Of a stretch of DNA of 64,000 bases, positions 53,944-64,000 are shown one piece after another. The notes beneath the pieces are model-generated. The model was not told the origin of the DNA, did no database searches, and worked only from the letters and a program-made list of their open reading frames with translations. A program made the position numbers and the translations under genes. The stretch is taken from positions 1 to 64,000 of the forward strand of contig NZ_JANJTZ010000002.1 of assembly GCF_024710845.1 (NCBI RefSeq). Reading direction: 5' to 3'. The stretch is from Mesorhizobium sp. Lineage in GTDB: Bacteria > Pseudomonadota > Alphaproteobacteria > Rhizobiales > Rhizobiaceae. Position 1 is the first letter of the stretch; every line of letters begins with the position of its first letter.

Positions 53944-56349
53944 ATGAACCAGATCCAGGACATCCTGAAGACGATGGATTACGGACCGGCGCCCGAGGAG
54001 GACACGATCGTCCGCGACTGGCTGAAGCGCCACAAAGGCCGTTTCGGCCATTTCATCGGCGGCAAGCTTGCGGCGCCGTCCGGCGACACCTTCGCCGTGC
54101 CGAACCCGGCCACCGGCGAGACCCTGGCCGAGGTCGCGATCGCCGGCAGGAAGGAAGTCGACGCCGCGGTGAAGGCGGCGACGGCCGCATTCGCGTCGTG
54201 GTCGAAGCTCTCCGGCAATCAGCGCGCCCGCCATCTCTACGCCATCGCCCGCGAGATCCAGAAACATGCGCGCTTCCTCGCCGTGCTCGAGACCCTGGAC
54301 AACGGCAAGCCGATCCGCGAGACGCGCGACATCGACATCCCGCTCGTCGCCCGCCATTTCTACCACCATGCCGGCTGGGCCGAGCTGCGCGACGAGGCGT
54401 TTGCGGGCTACGAGCCGGCCGGCGTCTGCGGCCAGATCATCCCGTGGAACTTCCCGCTCCTGATGCTCGCCTGGAAGATCGCGCCGGCGCTCGCCAGCGG
54501 CTGCACGGTGGTGCTGAAGCCGGCCGAGCACACGCCGCTCACCGCGCTTGCGTTTGCCGAGATCTGCAAGGAAGCGGGGCTGCCGGCGGGCGTCGTCAAC
54601 ATCGTCAATGGCGGTGGCGAGACCGGCGCGCTGATCGCCGGCCATGACGGCATCGCCAAGCTCGCCTTCACCGGCTCGACCGAGGTCGGCCGCATCCTGC
54701 GCAGGCAGACCGCGGGGTCGGGCAAGAAGCTGTCGCTCGAGCTCGGCGGCAAGTCGCCCTTCATCGTCTATGCCGACGCCGATCTCGACGCCGCGGTCGA
54801 AGGCGCCGTCGACGCGATCTGGTTCAACCAGGGCGAGGTCTGCTGCGCCGGCTCACGCGCCATCGTGCAGGAGGGCGTCGCCGACCGGTTCCACGCCAAG
54901 CTGCGCGCCCGCATGGAAAAGTTGCGCGTCGGCGACCCGCTCGACAAGTCGACCGATGTCGGCGCAGTCGTGGCAAGAGTGCAGATGGAACAGATCGCGG
55001 CCCGCGTGAAGGCCGGCGTCGCCGAGGGCGCCGAGATGTTCCAGCCGAGCTGGGCGTCCACGCTGCCGACCACCGGCTGCTTCTTCGCGCCGACGCTGTT
55101 CACCGATGTCATGCCGGCCTCGCAACTGGCGCAGGAGGAGATTTTCGGCCCCGTCCTGATATCGATGACCTTCCGCACGCCGGGCGAGGCGATCCAGCTC
55201 GCCAACAACAGCCGTTACGGCCTCGCCGCCTCGATCTGGTCGCAGAACCTCGACACCGCCTTCGACGCGGCGCGGCGGCTGAAGGCCGGCGTGGTGTGGA
55301 TCAACTCGACCAATCTCTTCGACGCCGCCATCCCCTTCGGCGGCTACAAAGAGAGCGGCTTCGGCCGCGAAGGCGGTCGGGAAGGCATGCACGAGTATCT
55401 CGTGCCCGGCTGGCTGAAGAAGGCAAAAGCCGCCGCCGTCGCCAAGCCCCTGCCGGCTGCAGCGCCGCTCGATGCCGACGAGGAACGCGCCGACGGGGCG
55501 CCTGCCCTCGACCGCACCGTCAAGCTCTATATCGGCGGCAAGCAGGCGCGACCGGATTCGGGCTATTCCTATCCGGTCCACGACCACGCCGGGAAGTTCG
55601 TCACCGAGGCGCCGCTCGGCAACCGCAAGGACATCCGCAATGCGGTGGAAGCCGCGCACAAGGCCGACGGATGGTCGGGCATGACCGGCCACGGCCGCGC
55701 GCAGGTGCTCTACTTCCTGGCCGAGAACCTCGAGCTACGCGCCGCCGAGTTCGCGCGGCGACTGGTGCAGGCGACAGGCGCTTCGGCCGCGAAAGCCGCC
55801 CGCGAGGTCGAGGCGACCGTCGCCCGCGTCATGTATTACGCCGCCTGGGCCGACAAGTATGACGGCGCGGCGCGCGCGCCGCAGGCCCGCATGCTGTCGG
55901 TCATTCTCAACGAGCCGTGGGAGGTGATGGCGATCTCCTGCCCGGACGAGGCGCCGCTGCTCTCCTTCGTCTCGCTGGTCGCGCCTGCCATCGCGATGGG
56001 CAACCGCGTCGTGGTCACGCCCTCGCCGCGCCAGCCGCTCGCCGCGCTCGACCTCTACCAGGTGTTCGACACATCCGACCTGCCGGGCGGCACGGTCAAC
56101 ATCGTCACCGGCGACCGCGACCAGCTGGCAAGCGTGCTGGCCAAGCACGACGACGTGGCCGCGCTCTGGTATTTCGGCTCGAAGGAAGGCTCGGCCCTGG
56201 TCGAGAAGGAATCCGCCGGCAATCTCAAGGCGGTCTGGGCCAACCAGGGCCTGGCGCGCGACTGGTTCGACCCGGCGCAGGGTCAGGGCGAGGAGTTCCT
56301 CTTCCACGCCGTACGCCACAAGGCGATCTGGACGCCGTTCGGGGTGTGA
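53944..56349 (+). CDS. Two-domain aldehyde dehydrogenase in the deo operon
   Basis: An 801-residue protein. Residues 1-490 form a full aldehyde dehydrogenase: PWNFPLLMLAWKIAPAL, FTGSTEVGR, Glu266 in LELGGKSP and catalytic Cys300 in NQGEVCCAGSR. From about residue 517 a second, shorter domain with the same fold begins (VKLYIGGKQARPDSG). It lacks the ELGGK motif and the cysteine and ends early, so it is structural or regulatory. It probably oxidises acetaldehyde from DeoC to acetate. The ATG at 53944 is seven bases after deoC. Confidence 0.9.
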   Translation: MNQIQDILKTMDYGPAPEEDTIVRDWLKRHKGRFGHFIGGKLAAPSGDTFAVPNPATGETLAEVAIAGRKEVDAAVKAATAAFASWSKLSGNQRARHLYAIAREIQKHARFLAVLETLDNGKPIRETRDIDIPLVARHFYHHAGWAELRDEAFAGYEPAGVCGQIIPWNFPLLMLAWKIAPALASGCTVVLKPAEHTPLTALAFAEICKEAGLPAGVVNIVNGGGETGALIAGHDGIAKLAFTGSTEVGRILRRQTAGSGKKLSLELGGKSPFIVYADADLDAAVEGAVDAIWFNQGEVCCAGSRAIVQEGVADRFHAKLRARMEKLRVGDPLDKSTDVGAVVARVQMEQIAARVKAGVAEGAEMFQPSWASTLPTTGCFFAPTLFTDVMPASQLAQEEIFGPVLISMTFRTPGEAIQLANNSRYGLAASIWSQNLDTAFDAARRLKAGVVWINSTNLFDAAIPFGGYKESGFGREGGREGMHEYLVPGWLKKAKAAAVAKPLPAAAPLDADEERADGAPALDRTVKLYIGGKQARPDSGYSYPVHDHAGKFVTEAPLGNRKDIRNAVEAAHKADGWSGMTGHGRAQVLYFLAENLELRAAEFARRLVQATGASAAKAAREVEATVARVMYYAAWADKYDGAARAPQARMLSVILNEPWEVMAISCPDEAPLLSFVSLVAPAIAMGNRVVVTPSPRQPLAALDLYQVFDTSDLPGGTVNIVTGDRDQLASVLAKHDDVAALWYFGSKEGSALVEKESAGNLKAVWANQGLARDWFDPAQGQGEEFLFHAVRHKAIWTPFGV

Positions 56350-56356
56350 TCCGCTG

Positions 56357-57667
<1,311 letters not shown>

Positions 57668-57692
57668 GCAAGGCGCCAGACCGAGATGAGGT

Positions 57693-58235
57693 CTACTGCT
57701 CGAGCAGCAGCATTTCGCCCTTCACTTCGAACCGCGCCAGCTGCTTCAGGAGGCTCATCCCGATCAGCGTGTTGTGGAGCGATTTGTCTTCCATGACGAC
57801 GGCGTCGACTCCGTTGACCCGGATGCGGCCGATCTCGATCGAGTCGATGCGCACGACCGCCGCGCGCGCCTTGCCGTTGGCGGTGTTGACTTCGTATTTG
57901 AACTCGTTGCGCGACACCGTAATGCCGATCTTCCGGGCGGTGGTCTCGTTCATGGCGACCAGGGTCGCGCCGGTATCGATCAGCCCCTCGACCTTGCGGC
58001 CGTTGAAGCGCAGCTCCGTGCGGAAATGCCCGGTCTTGTCGGCCGGGATTGAAACTTTCTGGTGAGCAGCGGTCGAGGCCGCCGCGGGCTTTGCGGCGGG
58101 CGCGGAGACCACGGCCGGCGTTGTGTCGGGAGCGGGCGCGACGAGACCGTGAAAGGTCTCGGGGCTTGCCTGATAGAGGATAGGCACCGAGGCGGAGAGG
58201 CCGAGAAAGGCGCCGATCAGGATGACGTTGCGCAT
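57693..58235 (-). CDS. Retropepsin-like aspartic protease (clan AA, TIGR02281 type)
   Basis: A 180-residue protein with one N-terminal signal anchor (ILIGAFLGLSASVPIL), an Ala/Pro linker of about 45 residues, and a single-lobe aspartic protease domain with LIDTGATLVAMNETTA and a C-terminal TLIGMSLLKQL. Such proteins act as homodimers, likely in the periplasm. Substrates are unknown. It is convergent with deoA. Confidence 0.88.
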   Translation of the reverse strand: MRNVILIGAFLGLSASVPILYQASPETFHGLVAPAPDTTPAVVSAPAAKPAAASTAAHQKVSIPADKTGHFRTELRFNGRKVEGLIDTGATLVAMNETTARKIGITVSRNEFKYEVNTANGKARAAVVRIDSIEIGRIRVNGVDAVVMEDKSLHNTLIGMSLLKQLARFEVKGEMLLLEQ

Positions 58236-58329
58236 CAGGTGAGGTCCCGTTTTCGGGAGATGCTAACCCAGTGCGGTCACCGTAGGCTTAACGAACGGGA
58301 GGAAAGTCGTTTGCCGCGGCCTCTACAGG

Positions 58330-58442
58330 CCGTCATTCTCGGGCTTGTCCCGAGAATCTGCCGACAGTCGGGATCGACCGCATTGTCTTTCGCTTTTCTC
58401 GCCACCGACGGTAGATTCTCGGGTCAAGCCCGAGAATGACGG
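58330..58442. repeat. Long inverted repeat upstream of the aspartic protease gene
   Basis: Each side is itself a hairpin: CGTCATTCTCGGGCTTGTCC... (58331-58359) and its near complement ...GGTCAAGCCCGAGAATGACG (58413-58441), one mismatch or so apart. The spacer is about 53 bases. The CATTCTCGGGCTTG-type repeat is common in intergenic DNA of Rhizobiales. It fills most of the 250-base gap between the aspartic protease start and the upp stop. Confidence 0.7.
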
Positions 58443-58485
58443 CGCGGGGTTTTTCTTGACGCCGGGACGTCAAATCAACCCGCTC

Positions 58486-59112
58486 TTACTTCGTCCCGTA
58501 CATCCTGTCCCCGGCGTCGCCCAGGCCCGGCACGATGTAGCCCTTCTCGTTCAGCTTTTCGTCGATCGCGGCGGTGAACACCGGCACGTCCGGATGCGCC
58601 TTGGTGAAGCGCGCGATCCCTTCCGGCGCGGCGAGCAGGCACAGGAAGCGCAGGTTGGTCGCGCCGCGGCTCTTGAGCTTGTCGATCGCCGCGATCGCCG
58701 AATTGGCGGTCGCCAGCATCGGGTCGACGACGATCACCAGCCGGTCGCCGAGGTCGCTCGGCGCCTTGAAGAAATATTCGACGGCTTCGAGCGTGTCGTG
58801 GTCGCGGTAGAGGCCGACATGGGCGACGCGCGCGGCCGGCACCAAGTCGAGCAGACCTTCGAGCAGGCCGTTGCCGGCGCGCAGCACCGAGGCGAACACC
58901 AGCTTCTTGCCCTCCAGCGTCGGCGCGTCCATCGGCTGCAGCGGCGTTTCGATGCGCGTCGTCGTCAGCTCAAGGTCGCGCGTCACCTCGTAGCCGAGCA
59001 GAAGCGAGATCTCGCGCAGCAGACGCCGGAAGCCCGCCGTCGACGTCTCCTTGTTGCGCATGATCGTGAGCTTGTGCTGAACGAGCGGATGATTGACGAC
59101 GGTGACGCTCAT
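58486..59112 (-). CDS. upp: Uracil phosphoribosyltransferase
   Basis: A 208-residue enzyme making UMP from uracil and PRPP. The N-terminus [27 protein letters not shown]-binding [17 protein letters not shown] and uracil-site [17 protein letters not shown] are diagnostic. The ATG at 59112 has AGGAG nine bases upstream. It lies 108 bases downstream of add on the same strand and likely shares its transcript, complementing the nucleoside operon. Confidence 0.96.
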   Translation of the reverse strand: MSVTVVNHPLVQHKLTIMRNKETSTAGFRRLLREISLLLGYEVTRDLELTTTRIETPLQPMDAPTLEGKKLVFASVLRAGNGLLEGLLDLVPAARVAHVGLYRDHDTLEAVEYFFKAPSDLGDRLVIVVDPMLATANSAIAAIDKLKSRGATNLRFLCLLAAPEGIARFTKAHPDVPVFTAAIDEKLNEKGYIVPGLGDAGDRMYGTK

Positions 59113-59220
59113 TCGGGTAGCTCCTGGCGGATTTCGGCTGGAGCCGACCTTATCCAAGCGGTCCGGCCGGCGAAACAGCCGGCGAATGGTCAGCCACAGT
59201 TTTGTCGGGGCGGGATGCGC

Positions 59221-60204
59221 TCACCGTCCGACGCGCACGGGCTCCTTGAGTTTCGCAAGCAGTGTGGTCTTCGTTTTCCGATCGACGAAGGCGGCCTCGA
59301 TCGCGGTGCGCGTCACGGCGGTCAGGTCTCTGTCCGTCAGGCCGAAATGCTCCTTCGCCACTGCATATTCCTTGCCGATGCTGGTCCAGAAATAGGGCGG
59401 GTCGTCCGAAGACAGCGTCACCTTGCAGCCGGCGGCCCTGAGCTTCGGGAAGGGATGGTCTGCATAGGAGGGAAAAACCTTCAGTTCGACGTTCGACACC
59501 GGGCAGACCTCCAGCACCACGCCTTCGTCGGCGATGCGCTTGACCAGGTCGGGGTTTTCGACCGCGCGCACGCCATGGCCGATGCGCGAAGGGCGGATGT
59601 GGTCGAGCGCGTCGCGCACGCTCTCCCAGCCGGCGAGTTCGCCGGCATGCACCGTGATTCCCAGCCCGGCTTCGCGCGCGATCTCGAAGGCGCGGATATA
59701 GTCTTCCATGTCGCCGAAACGCTCCTCGCCGGCCATGCCGAAGCCGGTGACCAGCGGATGGCCGCATTTGACCGCGAATCGGGCAGCCGCCTCGACCGAT
59801 TCGACGCCGAAATGGCGCACGCCGGTGACGATCATCCGTCCCTCGATGCCGGTCTTCGCATTCGCGCGTCGAATGCCCTCGCCGAGCGCGTCGGTGTAGG
59901 CCGTCGGCGACAGGCCGGATTTCACGGCGTGATCGGGCGAGGTGAAGACTTCGGAATAGATGGCGCCCTCGCGTGCGAGGCTGGTGAGATAGGTTTCCGT
60001 CAGCCGCGCATAGTCCTCCTCGTCGCGGAAGAGGCTGGACGCCGCGTCATAGGCGGCGAGAAAGCTGGTGAAGTCGTGCCAGACGAAGGAACCATCCCTG
60101 ATGAAGCCCGAGACGTCCGCGCCGTATTTCCGCGCCTGCTTCATCACCAGTTCGGGAGACGCCGCGCCCTCGACATGGCAATGGATCTCGGCTTTCAACA
60201 CCAT
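59221..60204 (-). CDS. add: Adenosine deaminase
   Basis: A 327-residue zinc TIM-barrel enzyme converting (deoxy)adenosine to (deoxy)inosine. Seen are the metal pair [18 protein letters not shown] (His and Glu), IGHGVRA and [10 protein letters not shown] with the final aspartates. The ATG at 60204 sits eight bases after GGAG; the upstream TTG (60210) is too close to it. The N-terminus is slightly short, and the family also includes adenine deaminase-like forms, so substrate is likely but not certain. Confidence 0.9.
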   Translation of the reverse strand: MVLKAEIHCHVEGAASPELVMKQARKYGADVSGFIRDGSFVWHDFTSFLAAYDAASSLFRDEEDYARLTETYLTSLAREGAIYSEVFTSPDHAVKSGLSPTAYTDALGEGIRRANAKTGIEGRMIVTGVRHFGVESVEAAARFAVKCGHPLVTGFGMAGEERFGDMEDYIRAFEIAREAGLGITVHAGELAGWESVRDALDHIRPSRIGHGVRAVENPDLVKRIADEGVVLEVCPVSNVELKVFPSYADHPFPKLRAAGCKVTLSSDDPPYFWTSIGKEYAVAKEHFGLTDRDLTAVTRTAIEAAFVDRKTKTTLLAKLKEPVRVGR

Positions 60205-60337
60205 CGGCAATGCTCCATTCGGCGCGACTCACCCGCGTCGACCATGATTCGGTGCGCGGCGGTTCATCGCGGCCCGGACAATAGCGCCACCGAACCGCAT
60301 CGGCTATGGTCCGGCCCGAATTCGACAGGACACAATC

Positions 60338-61114
60338 ATGTCAGGACAACGCACCACGGTCGGCGGCGGCATGGAGACCTCTTACGGTTTCCGCGATGTC
60401 GCGCCCGGTGAGAAACAGGACCTCGTCAACGACGTGTTCCACAAGGTCGCCAACCGCTACGACCTGATGAACGACCTGATGTCGGCCGGCATGCACCGCG
60501 TCTGGAAGGACGCGATGGTGACCTGGCTCAACCCGCCGAAGCGCGGCGACTGGCGCTCGCTCGACGTCGCGGGCGGCACCGGCGACATCGCCTTCCGCAT
60601 CGTCGACGCGTCGGAGCGCAACGCGCATGTGACTGTACTCGACATCAACGGCTCGATGCTTTCGGTTGGGCGCGAGCGGGCGGAAAAGCGCGGCATCGCC
60701 GGCAATGTCGACTTCGTCGAGGCCAATGCCGAGGAACTGCCCTTCGCCGACGACACGTTCGACGCCTATACGATCGCCTTCGGCATCCGCAACGTACCGC
60801 GGATAGAGGTGGCCCTGTCGGAAGCGTGCCGCGTGCTGAAGCCCGGCGGCCGGTTCCTCTGCCTCGAATTCTCCGAGGTCGACATGCCTCTGCTCGACCG
60901 CGTCTACGACGCCTGGTCGTTCAACGCCATTCCGCGCATCGGCCAGATGGTCACCGGCGACGGCGAACCCTACCGCTACCTCGTCGAGTCGATCCGCAAG
61001 TTCCCCAACCAGCGCGATTTCGCGGCGATGATCACGGCCGCCGGTCTGTCGCGGGCGACCTGGCGCGACTTCTCGGGCGGCATCGCTGCGCTCCATTCGG
61101 CCTGGAAGATCTGA
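60338..61114 (+). CDS. ubiE: Ubiquinone/menaquinone biosynthesis C-methyltransferase
   Basis: A 258-residue SAM-dependent methyltransferase of the UbiE class. Seen are [26 protein letters not shown], motif [15 protein letters not shown], and the signatures [20 protein letters not shown] and [23 protein letters not shown]. It methylates the demethoxy-quinol ring in ubiquinone synthesis. It is followed 7 bases later by ubiB, the usual rhizobial pair. Confidence 0.96.
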   Translation: MSGQRTTVGGGMETSYGFRDVAPGEKQDLVNDVFHKVANRYDLMNDLMSAGMHRVWKDAMVTWLNPPKRGDWRSLDVAGGTGDIAFRIVDASERNAHVTVLDINGSMLSVGRERAEKRGIAGNVDFVEANAEELPFADDTFDAYTIAFGIRNVPRIEVALSEACRVLKPGGRFLCLEFSEVDMPLLDRVYDAWSFNAIPRIGQMVTGDGEPYRYLVESIRKFPNQRDFAAMITAAGLSRATWRDFSGGIAALHSAWKI

Positions 61115-61121
61115 CCCGCGC

Positions 61122-62693
61122 ATGAGCACATTGGGCGCTTACTTCCGACTGGCGCGCGCGGGCTGGATCATGGTTCGCGAGGGTGTCGTCGCGGCCTTGC
61201 CGGGCGATCAGCTGTGGGGCTTGCCGAAGGTCGGCTGGCGGCTGGGCAGGCTGTTGTCGCGGCGGCGTTCGACAAAGCTCGACCGCAGCGAGCGGTTCTC
61301 CAAGGCCGTGACACGCCTCGGCCCGTCCTATGTCAAGCTCGGCCAGTTCCTCGCGACACGGCCGGACGTGGTCGGCACCGAGATCGCCAACGATCTCGCC
61401 AGGCTGCAGGACCAGATGGCGACCTTCCCGAAGGAACAGTCCGTCGCCGCCATCGAGGGGTCGCTCGGCCGCACCATCGGCGACCTCTACGTTTCCCTCG
61501 GCGAGCCGGTAGCCGCCGCCTCGATCGCCCAGGTGCATCCGGCCGAGGTGTCGAAGGACGGCGAGGTCCGCAAGGTTGCGGTCAAGGTGATCCGGCCGGG
61601 CGTGCGCCGCCGCTTCTTCCAGGATCTCGAGAGCTACTTCCTCGCCGCCCGGCAGATGGAGCGCTTCGTTCCGGCGACGCGCCGGCTGCGTCCGGTCCAG
61701 GTGACCCAGATCCTCGAGCAGACCACCAAGATCGAGATGGATCTGCGGCTGGAGGCCGCGGCTCTGTCGGAGATCGGCGAGAACACGGCGGACGATCCGG
61801 GCTTCCGCGTGCCGGCTGTCGACTGGGAACGCACCGGCCGCGACGTGCTCACGCTCGAATGGATCGACGGCGTCAAGATGTCCGACATCGAGGGCCTGCG
61901 CGCCGCCGGCCACGACCTGAACGCGCTCGCCGCGACGCTGATCCAGTCCTTCCTGCGCCATACGCTGCGCGACGGGTTCTTCCACGCCGACATGCATCCC
62001 GGCAATCTCTTCGTCGAAGCCAACGGAACGATCGTCGCGGTCGATTTCGGCATCACCGGGCGGCTCGGCAAGAAGGAGCGGCGTTTCCTCGCCGAGATCC
62101 TCTACGGCTTCATCGTGCGCGACTATCGCCGCGTCGCCGACGTGCATTTCGAGGCCGGCTATGTGCCGCGCCGCCACGACCCCGCCTCCTTCGCCCAGGC
62201 GATCCGCGCCATCGGCGAGCCGATCCACGGCCAGCCGGCCGAGACGATCTCGATGGCGAAACTACTGACGCTGCTGTTCGAGGTGACCGAACTGTTCGAC
62301 ATGGAGGCGCGGCCGGAACTGGTGATGCTGCAGAAGACAATGGTCGTCGTCGAAGGCGTCGCCCGGACGCTCAATCCCGCCTTCAACATGTGGAAGACGG
62401 CAGAGCCGGTCGTCGGCGGCTGGATCCGCGACAATCTCGGGCCCAAGGGGCTGCTGATTGACGCGAAGGACGGTCTGAACGCGCTCGTGGCGCTCGCCCG
62501 GCAGGCGCCGGAGCTGGCCGAGCGCACCGAACGCCTGACCCGCGAGATCGACCTGATGGCTGAGCACGGCCTGCGCTTCGACGAGGACACGGCGCGGCAG
62601 ATCGGCATGGCCGAGGCGCGCGGAACGCGCTGGGGCCGCGTGGCCATGTGGGTCGGCGCGCTGGCGCTGGTGTGGATTGCGTGGCAACTTTGA
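61122..62693 (+). CDS. ubiB: Ubiquinone biosynthesis kinase-like protein UbiB
   Basis: A 523-residue atypical kinase (ADCK/COQ8 family). The family motif SYVKLGQFLATRPDVVG (KxGQ), the Ala-rich loop PVAAASIAQVHPA, KVIRPGVRRRF, HADMHPGNLFV and VDFGITGRLG are all present. The C-terminus has one or two hydrophobic helices (VAMWVGALALVWIAWQL). It supports ubiquinone synthesis at the membrane, probably by ATP-driven lipid handling. Confidence 0.96.
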   Translation: MSTLGAYFRLARAGWIMVREGVVAALPGDQLWGLPKVGWRLGRLLSRRRSTKLDRSERFSKAVTRLGPSYVKLGQFLATRPDVVGTEIANDLARLQDQMATFPKEQSVAAIEGSLGRTIGDLYVSLGEPVAAASIAQVHPAEVSKDGEVRKVAVKVIRPGVRRRFFQDLESYFLAARQMERFVPATRRLRPVQVTQILEQTTKIEMDLRLEAAALSEIGENTADDPGFRVPAVDWERTGRDVLTLEWIDGVKMSDIEGLRAAGHDLNALAATLIQSFLRHTLRDGFFHADMHPGNLFVEANGTIVAVDFGITGRLGKKERRFLAEILYGFIVRDYRRVADVHFEAGYVPRRHDPASFAQAIRAIGEPIHGQPAETISMAKLLTLLFEVTELFDMEARPELVMLQKTMVVVEGVARTLNPAFNMWKTAEPVVGGWIRDNLGPKGLLIDAKDGLNALVALARQAPELAERTERLTREIDLMAEHGLRFDEDTARQIGMAEARGTRWGRVAMWVGALALVWIAWQL

Positions 62694-62700
62694 TTCGGCG

Positions 62701-62886
62701 ATGCCTGGACCAAATCGAATGCCTGACGATGATGATCTGACCATAGAGATTGATGATGAGCTGATGGCGCAACTCGTAAGAGAGGCAAAAGACGTCGGCC
62801 TTCCACTTGAGGAGTATGCGCGGCAAAAGCTCGTCCGCTCCCTCCAAGACGAGCCGCAAGACCGAGCGTCTGGGCGGTCCAGATGA
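62701..62886 (+). CDS. Small RHH-like protein between ubiB and coaBC
   Basis: A 61-residue acidic protein with LTIEIDDELMAQLVREAKDVGLPLEEYARQKLVRSL, a strand-helix-helix pattern like ribbon-helix-helix (CopG/MetJ-type) proteins. Its stop overlaps the coaBC ATG (ATGA). Starts at 62701 or 62719 are possible and neither has a strong ribosome site. It could be an orphan antitoxin-like regulator; no toxin gene is adjacent. Confidence 0.5.
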   Translation: MPGPNRMPDDDDLTIEIDDELMAQLVREAKDVGLPLEEYARQKLVRSLQDEPQDRASGRSR

Positions 62887-64000
62887 CCCTCACCGACAAG
62901 CGCATACTGCTCATCATCGGCGGCGGCATCGCGGCCTACAAGGCGCTCGACCTGATCCGCCGGCTGCGCGAGCGCGGGGCCAAAGTGCGCTGCGTGCTGA
63001 CCGTGGCGGCGCAGCATTTCGTGACACCGCTCGCCGCCGGCGCGCTGTCGGCCGACCACGTCTTCACCGATCTCTTCGACCGGCAGGACGAGCAGGATGT
63101 CGGCCATATCCGCCTCGCGCGCGAATGCGACGCGATCGTGGTCGCGCCCGCCACGGCCGACCTGATGGCCAAGCTTGCCAACGGCCTCGCCAACGATCTT
63201 GCGTCGGCCGTGCTTCTGGCAACGGACAAGCCGGTGCTCATGGCACCGGCCATGAACCCGAAAATGTGGTCGCATCCGGCGACGAAGCGCAACCGCGCGA
63301 CGCTGGCGAAGGACGGCGTGCGCTTCGTCGGGCCGAACCGGGGCGAGATGGCGGAGAGCGGCGAGGCGGGCGAAGGCCGCATGGCGGAGCCGGTCGAGAT
63401 TGCCGATGCGGTGGAGGCGCTTGTCGCCCCACCTGTCGGCCCGCTTGCCGGCCGGCGCATCGTCGTCACCTCCGGGCCGACGCATGAGCCGCTCGATCCG
63501 ATCCGCTACATCGCCAACCGTTCGTCCGGAAAGCAGGGCCACGCGATCGCGGCGGCCCTGGCGAAGCTCGGCGCGGACGTGCGCCTCGTCAGCGGTCCGG
63601 TCGCGCTGCCCGATCCGGCGGGCGTCACCACAATTCATGTCGAGACCGCGCGCCAGATGCAGGCGGCGGTCGAGGCGCAGCTTCCGGCGGATGCCGGCAT
63701 ATTCGTGGCAGCGGTGGCTGACTGGCGCCCGACGGTCGAGATCGGCGAGAAGATCAAGAAGCGCTCCGGCGAAGCACCGCCCGCTGTCGAGATGATCGAA
63801 AACCCCGACATCCTTGCCGGCGTCGGTCATCACCGGCATCGGCCATGGCTGATCGTCGGCTTCGCGGCCGAGACGGAGAACCTGCTCGACAACGCCGCCG
63901 CCAAGCTGAAGAAGAAGGGGGCCGATTTCATCGTCGCCAATGACGTCTCCCACGACAGCGGCGTGAATGCGCGCGGCGTCATGGGCGGCGACCGCAACCG
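62883..64000 (+). CDS. coaBC: Phosphopantothenoylcysteine decarboxylase/phosphopantothenate-cysteine ligase, 3'-truncated by the window
   Basis: At least 372 residues of a bifunctional coenzyme A enzyme. The CoaC half has LLIIGGGIAAYKALDLI, APATADLMAKLANGLANDL and the substrate clamp PAMNPKMW. The CoaB half starts near residue 195 with VVTSGPTHEPLDPIRYIANRSSGKQG and includes KKKGADFIVAND. The frame is open to the last base, so only the final ~30-50 residues are missing. It follows ubiB via the small RHH-like gene. Confidence 0.95.
   Translation, partial: MTLTDKRILLIIGGGIAAYKALDLIRRLRERGAKVRCVLTVAAQHFVTPLAAGALSADHVFTDLFDRQDEQDVGHIRLARECDAIVVAPATADLMAKLANGLANDLASAVLLATDKPVLMAPAMNPKMWSHPATKRNRATLAKDGVRFVGPNRGEMAESGEAGEGRMAEPVEIADAVEALVAPPVGPLAGRRIVVTSGPTHEPLDPIRYIANRSSGKQGHAIAAALAKLGADVRLVSGPVALPDPAGVTTIHVETARQMQAAVEAQLPADAGIFVAAVADWRPTVEIGEKIKKRSGEAPPAVEMIENPDILAGVGHHRHRPWLIVGFAAETENLLDNAAAKLKKKGADFIVANDVSHDSGVNARGVMGGDRN

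Noticed and set aside
62883-64000. coaBC as a truncated pseudogene
   Set aside because: The frame is open and conserved up to the last base; the missing end is due to the window border.

Overview
The window is GC-rich and almost fully coding. Its gene content is that of an alphaproteobacterium of the order Hyphomicrobiales (Rhizobiales), most like Mesorhizobium and related Phyllobacteriaceae. Supporting signs are the tsaB-rimI-acyltransferase-miaB-phoH-ybeY-CBS protein block, the RegB/RegA (ActS/ActR) redox pair, a NodF/NodE-like ACP-ketosynthase pair, ubiE-ubiB-coaBC synteny and palindromic intergenic repeats of the rhizobial type. It looks like chromosome: no insertion sequence, phage gene, CRISPR array, rRNA or tRNA was seen. 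Most genes sit in tight operons with 1-8 base overlaps.

Layout: 1-2000, 3' part of a hydantoinase/oxoprolinase gene and a DUF6958 gene. 2062-10472, malate synthase G, then a tRNA and RNA maintenance block (tsaB, rimI, plsC/olsA-like, miaB, phoH, ybeY, CBS protein). 10479-16127 (minus), a CUT1-type carbohydrate ABC importer with two ATPases, two permeases, a 72-residue membrane protein and a binding protein. The 637-base region upstream of it carries two TGGT-N3-ACCA operator-like boxes. 16771-21225, a secreted alpha/beta hydrolase, an FNT channel and the NodFE-like pair. 21395-30547, a urease locus (ureD, A, J, B, C, E, F, G) interleaved with non-urease genes, one of them on the opposite strand. 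30548-31700, palindromic repeats and a hypothetical gene.

31699-41536 holds an HtpX-like protease, an acyltransferase-3 protein, phnN with a DUF1045 gene, a YnjBCD-like ABC importer and the HrpB helicase. 41562-44566 holds two MarR-type regulators divergent from the RegB/RegA genes. 44594-47241 holds an Imm26-like orphan immunity gene, a P1 peptidase, a small membrane protein, mmcB and slyX. 47418-57667 is a nucleoside uptake and salvage operon: ABC transporter, isochorismatase-like protein, cdd, purine nucleoside phosphorylase, deoC, a two-domain aldehyde dehydrogenase and deoA. A RutR-like operator lies just upstream. An aspartic protease, upp and add follow on the minus strand. 60338-64000 is ubiE, ubiB, a small gene and the 5' part of coaBC.

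Metabolic reading: urea is hydrolysed by a nickel enzyme with its own permease. Nucleosides are imported, deaminated (cdd, add) and phosphorolysed (punA, deoA). Deoxyribose phosphate is split by deoC, and the acetaldehyde is probably oxidised by the fused dehydrogenase. No phosphopentomutase (deoB) and no nucleoside-binding lipoprotein are in the window. I found no clear undescribed multi-gene system. The best leads are the NodFE-like pair, the orphan Imm26 gene, the isochorismatase-like protein without its catalytic cysteine, the urease locus with its opposite-strand gene, and several operator-like sites with recognisable symmetry.
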